Source: Apilactobacillus quenuiae (lineage in GTDB: Bacteria; Bacillota; Bacilli; Lactobacillales; Lactobacillaceae). Taken from it: a DNA stretch of 64,000 bases. Every line of letters starts with the position of its first letter. Positions within the stretch are counted from its first letter, which is position 1. Below the pieces are notes generated by a model. The model was not told the origin of the DNA. It searched no databases and saw nothing but the letters and a program-made list of their open reading frames with translations. The DNA is taken from positions 189,855-253,854 of the forward strand of contig NZ_POSN01000002.1 of assembly GCF_002994005.1 (NCBI RefSeq), read 5' to 3'. This document shows positions 61,309 to 64,000 of this stretch, in pieces. The translations under genes and the position numbers were made by a program.

Positions 61309-61347
61309 TCTTAATGCTAAATTTATATATAAAGTAGAATTAAGTCT

Positions 61348-61503
61348 TACTGGGGAATAACAATGAAAATTTATCGACAAGATACAAGGGAGCGCTTTGA
61401 TAGTATTTTATGATATATAATTAATAAATTTTATTTTTCAAACATTTATTAGTAACATTGTTACCCAATCCCTAGTACAATAGATAGTGTACTAGGGATT
61501 TTT
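61348..61503 (+). promoter_or_regulatory. non-T-box attenuator leader of the second AAT permease
   Basis: A terminator AATCCCTAGTAC/GTACTAGGGATT (61467-61500) with T5, close in sequence to the T-box terminator of the neighbour, ends the leader. Upstream, TACTGGGGA (61348-61356) can pair with TCCCTAGTA of its 5' arm (antiterminator). The overlapping GGGAATAACAATG (61353-61365) can instead pair with CATTGTTACCC (61456-61466), freeing the terminator. GGGTGGNACC is absent. A 16-codon ORF (61363-61413) lies inside. Not a riboswitch class I know. Confidence 0.7.
61363..61413 (+). CDS. 16-residue leader peptide
   Basis: ATG eight bases after GGGG; product MKIYRQDTRERFDSIL then TGA. Three of seven consecutive-region residues are Arg, using CGA, AGG and CGC. 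Translation would melt the anti-antiterminator stem in which it lies. It could be a chance ORF; the position in the attenuator is the argument for it. Confidence 0.45.
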   Translation: MKIYRQDTRERFDSIL

Positions 61504-61536
61504 CTACATAAATATATTTATAGGATGGTGAAAATA

Positions 61537-62916
61537 TTGGCAGAAAAGAAGAAAGAAGAAGAATTAGAAAGAAAGCTTAGTTCTAGACATATGCAAATGA
61601 TTGCCCTTGGTGGAACTATTGGTGTTGGTTTGTTTATGGGTGCTAAGTCAACAATTGCTTGGACTGGTCCTTCTGTATTATTAGCATATGGCATTGCTGG
61701 AATCTTCTTATATTTAATTATGAGAGCGCTTGGTGAAATGCTTTATGATAATCCAATTAGTGGTTCATTTTCACAATTTGCAACAGAATATATGCATCCA
61801 ATTTTTGGTTATCTAACCGCTTGGAGTAATATTTTCCAATGGATTGTTGTTGGTATATCTGAAATGATTGCAATTGGAACATATATGCAATTTTGGTGGC
61901 CAGGAATTCCATCGTGGGTTCCAGGCATTATTGCTATTATTTTCTTATGTATTGCTAACCTAATTTCGGTTAGTGCATTTGGTGAATTAGAATATTGGTT
62001 CGCATTAATTAAAGTTGTGACTATTATTGCTATGATCGTTGTTGGTGCTGTTGTGATTGTATTAGGTTTCAATGGAGTTGGCCCTACTGGTATCTCTAAT
62101 TTATGGTCACATGGTTTCTTTACAGGTGGTGTTAAAGGATTCTTCTTTGCCTTATCAATTGTATTTGCTTCATATCAAGGTATTGAATTGATTGGGGTTA
62201 CTGCTGGTGAAGCTGAAGATCCTAAACATACTTTAGTTAAGGCTATTCAAGATACAATTGGTAGAATTTTAATTTTCTACATTGGTTCTATTTTTGTTAT
62301 GTTAGCAATTTACCCATGGGATAAGATTGTTAATATTGGTTCTCCATTTGTTGAAACATTCTCAAGAGTCGGCATTAGTTTTGCTGCATCTATCATTAAC
62401 TTTGTAGTTCTAACTGCAGCTCTATCAGGCTCTAACTCAGCTATTTATAGCTCAAGCAGGATGTCATATCTATTAGCACAAAATGGTCAACTACCAAAGC
62501 GTTATAATAAGATGAACAGACATGGAGTTCCATACATTTCAGTTATTTCAATCGCAACTGGAATTTTACTTGGTGTATTATTAAACGTAATCCTACCACT
62601 TTTCTATAAAGGTGCTAGTCAAATCTTCGTTTATGTGTACAGTTCCTCTGTACTACCCGGGATGGTTCCTTGGTTCGTAATTATTGTTTCTGAATTAAAA
62701 TATCGTAAACTATATCCAGAACGTATCAAGAATCACCCATTCAAAATGCCATTTGCACCTTTTTCAAACTATTTAACTTTAGCAATGTTAGCAATTACAC
62801 TAGTATTCATGTTCTTTAATGATGATACTAGAATTCCATTAATCGTAGGAGTTGTATTCCTAGGGTTTATGACAATTTTATACTTTGCTAAATTTAATAA
62901 AAAAGAAAATAAATAA
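61537..62916 (+). CDS. amino-acid permease, AAT family, tandem paralogue
   Basis: About 459 residues, near-identical in plan to the previous gene: LERKLSSRHMQMIALGGTIG, GAKSTIAWTGPSVLLAYGIA, ASYQGIELIGVTAGEAEDPK, SGSNSAIYSSSRMSYLLAQN. High identity shows a tandem duplication. ORF can open at ATG 61525, but comparison with the paralogue (MADKNNN) and SD GGATGGTG support the TTG at 61537. Different leader implies different regulation. Confidence 0.9.
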   Translation: MAEKKKEEELERKLSSRHMQMIALGGTIGVGLFMGAKSTIAWTGPSVLLAYGIAGIFLYLIMRALGEMLYDNPISGSFSQFATEYMHPIFGYLTAWSNIFQWIVVGISEMIAIGTYMQFWWPGIPSWVPGIIAIIFLCIANLISVSAFGELEYWFALIKVVTIIAMIVVGAVVIVLGFNGVGPTGISNLWSHGFFTGGVKGFFFALSIVFASYQGIELIGVTAGEAEDPKHTLVKAIQDTIGRILIFYIGSIFVMLAIYPWDKIVNIGSPFVETFSRVGISFAASIINFVVLTAALSGSNSAIYSSSRMSYLLAQNGQLPKRYNKMNRHGVPYISVISIATGILLGVLLNVILPLFYKGASQIFVYVYSSSVLPGMVPWFVIIVSELKYRKLYPERIKNHPFKMPFAPFSNYLTLAMLAITLVFMFFNDDTRIPLIVGVVFLGFMTILYFAKFNKKENK

Positions 62917-62929
62917 TTAAAATAATTAG

Positions 62930-62964
62930 TAGCCACCCTTGAATTATAAATTTAAGGGTGGCTA
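62930..62964 (+). terminator. terminator of the second AAT permease
   Basis: TAGCCACCCTT/AAGGGTGGCTA with 13-base loop (which can pair further) and TTTT. Confidence 0.88.
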
Positions 62965-63002
62965 TTTTCATGATACAATAGTGATTATTGGCCAATCTTT
63001 AC

Positions 63003-63031
63003 TTGACATAGATAATATATTTAATTAGAAT
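63003..63031 (+). promoter_or_regulatory. promoter of the last permease
   Basis: TTGACA (63003-63008), 17-base spacer, TAGAAT (63026-63031). A small hairpin AGTTGT/ACAACT (63064-63079) lies just before the SD. Confidence 0.8.
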
Positions 63032-63097
63032 TCTAAGTAATTTCTAATCATTTTTTAATAAAAAGTTGTTTTTACAACTAAGAAAGAGGTAATGCTT

Positions 63098-64000
63098 ATG
63101 GGAAATCTTTTCAAAAGAATGAATCGAAAAGAAGATCCTAGTGTTTATGAACAAAAAGATTCTAAAATGATTCGATCAATGACTACTAAAGATTTTTTGG
63201 CTTTAGGAGTTGGAACCATTGTATCAACTGCAATCTTCACTTTACCTGGTGTGGTTGCAGCTAATAACGCTGGCCCTGCAGTTACAATATCGTTCTTATT
63301 AGCCGCAATTGTAGCTGGATTAGTTGCCTTAGGCTATGCTGAAATGGCTTCAGCAATGCCATTTGCTGGCTCTGCTTATTCATGGATCAATGTTATTTTT
63401 GGCGAATTTTGGGGCTGGGTCGCTGGTTGGGCCCTATTAGCAGAATACTTTATTGCCGTTGCATTTGTGGCAGCTGGATTATCAGCTAATTTTAGAGGAT
63501 TAATTGCCCCATTGGGAATTAATATTCCAACCGCATTATCTAACCCAATTAGTGCTCCCGGCGGATTTATTGATATTTGTACCGTTGTGATTATTTTAAT
63601 TGTTGCCTTTTTAATTACTCGTGGTGATAATAAAACATCAAAAATTGAAAATATTTTAGTAATTTTAAAAGTTTTAGCTATTTTAGTATTTATCTTTGTA
63701 GGATTATTCGCAATTCATATTCAAAACTATATTCCATTTGTTCCTGCACCTCGTACTAATCCAGATGGAACTGCATTCGGTGGCTTTGGTGGTATTTATG
63801 CTGGGGTTTCAGTAATTTTCTTATCGTATATTGGTTTTGATTCAATTGCGGCAAATTCTGCTGAAGCTAAAAATCCACAAAAAACGATGCCTCGTGGTAT
63901 CATCGGTTCTTTAGTAATTGCAGTTACTTTATTCGTAGCTGTATCGCTAGTTCTAGTTGGAATGTTTAAATACACTAACTATGCTAACAATGCTGAACCA
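63098..64000 (+). CDS. APC-family amino-acid permease (partial, 3' end off window)
   Basis: 301 N-terminal residues visible, seven to eight helices. Seen: MTTKDFLALGVGTIVSTAIF and LPGVVAANNAGPAVTISFLL (TM1-2), ALGYAEMASAMPFAGSAYSW (TM3), GVSVIFLSYIGFDSIAANSA (TM6) and EAKNPQKTMPRGIIGSLVIA. YfnA/CAT branch of APC carriers. AAAGAGGT at good distance from the ATG. Continues past the right edge. Confidence 0.92.
   Translation, partial: MGNLFKRMNRKEDPSVYEQKDSKMIRSMTTKDFLALGVGTIVSTAIFTLPGVVAANNAGPAVTISFLLAAIVAGLVALGYAEMASAMPFAGSAYSWINVIFGEFWGWVAGWALLAEYFIAVAFVAAGLSANFRGLIAPLGINIPTALSNPISAPGGFIDICTVVIILIVAFLITRGDNKTSKIENILVILKVLAILVFIFVGLFAIHIQNYIPFVPAPRTNPDGTAFGGFGGIYAGVSVIFLSYIGFDSIAANSAEAKNPQKTMPRGIIGSLVIAVTLFVAVSLVLVGMFKYTNYANNAEP

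Noticed and set aside
61260-61536. T-box riboswitch for the second AAT permease
   Set aside because: Terminator similar to the first leader, but the invariant GGGTGGNACC and Stem I motifs are absent.
1-64000. CRISPR arrays, tRNA or rRNA genes, prophage
   Set aside because: No regularly spaced repeats, no rRNA-like segments, no cloverleaf ending that I could recognise, and no phage structural genes; very short or divergent cases could be missed by eye.

Overview
The window looks like chromosomal DNA of a low-GC member of the Lactobacillaceae. Supporting signs are the very AT-rich sequence, strong AGGAGG-type Shine-Dalgarno (SD) sites, a type II fatty-acid cluster with acetyl-CoA carboxylase genes arranged in the lactobacillar way, an oppDFBCA operon, a T-box leader, many amino-acid permeases, an ABC-F protein and an IS1182-type relic. 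I cannot name the species. A secreted PL1-type pectate lyase would suit a plant-, flower- or insect-associated lactobacillus, but that is inference.

Layout. 1-4.6 kb: truncated BCCT osmolyte carrier, sugar O-acetyltransferase, RNase H, a 40-residue basic micro-protein, a pyridoxal/HMP kinase, and an NAD(P)H oxidoreductase coupled to a 58-residue micro-protein. 4.7-10.6 kb: oppDFBCA on the minus strand, with oppA frameshifted. 10.6-13.2 kb: cold-shock gene, TetR regulator, two small hypothetical genes and a YczE/YitT-like membrane protein. 13.2-24.2 kb: a large GT-C-like membrane protein, tandem EamA carriers, an APC permease behind a leader-peptide attenuator, a second YczE-like protein, a TetR-MMPL efflux unit and a third EamA carrier. 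24.2-26.3 kb: aldo/keto reductase and galE. 26.4-36.6 kb: fabH-acpP-fabD-fabG-accB-fabZ-accC-accD-accA-fabI-PPTase, a 195-base gap, then fabZ-fabF, all minus strand. 36.7-44.9 kb: sugar carrier, nitroreductase, phosphoglucomutase, MetF, a DUF2075 ATPase, a two-helix micro-protein, pectate lyase and a C39-like secreted peptidase. 45-52.6 kb: ABC-F, an NmrA-like protein, a HesB-like protein, two bPH2 proteins, an MGMT homologue lacking its nucleophile, NlpC/P60 and a DUF3290-DUF421 fusion. 52.6-53.8 kb: a decayed IS1182-type element. 53.8-59 kb: nitroreductase, SMR efflux, hemolysin III, an Apf-like protein and an ABC exporter unit. 59-64 kb: an OhrR/MarR-type regulator and three amino-acid permeases.

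How it works together: most genes concern nutrient uptake (peptides, amino acids, sugar, osmolytes), membrane lipid synthesis and envelope maintenance. The most striking theme is RNA-level control of amino-acid permeases. One has a canonical T-box. Its tandem paralogue keeps nearly the same terminator but carries a different leader, with a 16-codon ORF and alternative pairings. An APC permease at 17-18.5 kb has a 24-codon leader ORF rich in Asn and Phe codons followed by two tandem terminator hairpins. Other oddities are a FabZ homologue without its catalytic His, a PCHR-to-PSHR change in the MGMT homologue, displacement of fabF with no FabT regulator in the cluster, and a gene fusion of two domains I expect to be separate neighbours. 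No tRNA, rRNA, CRISPR array or prophage was recognised.
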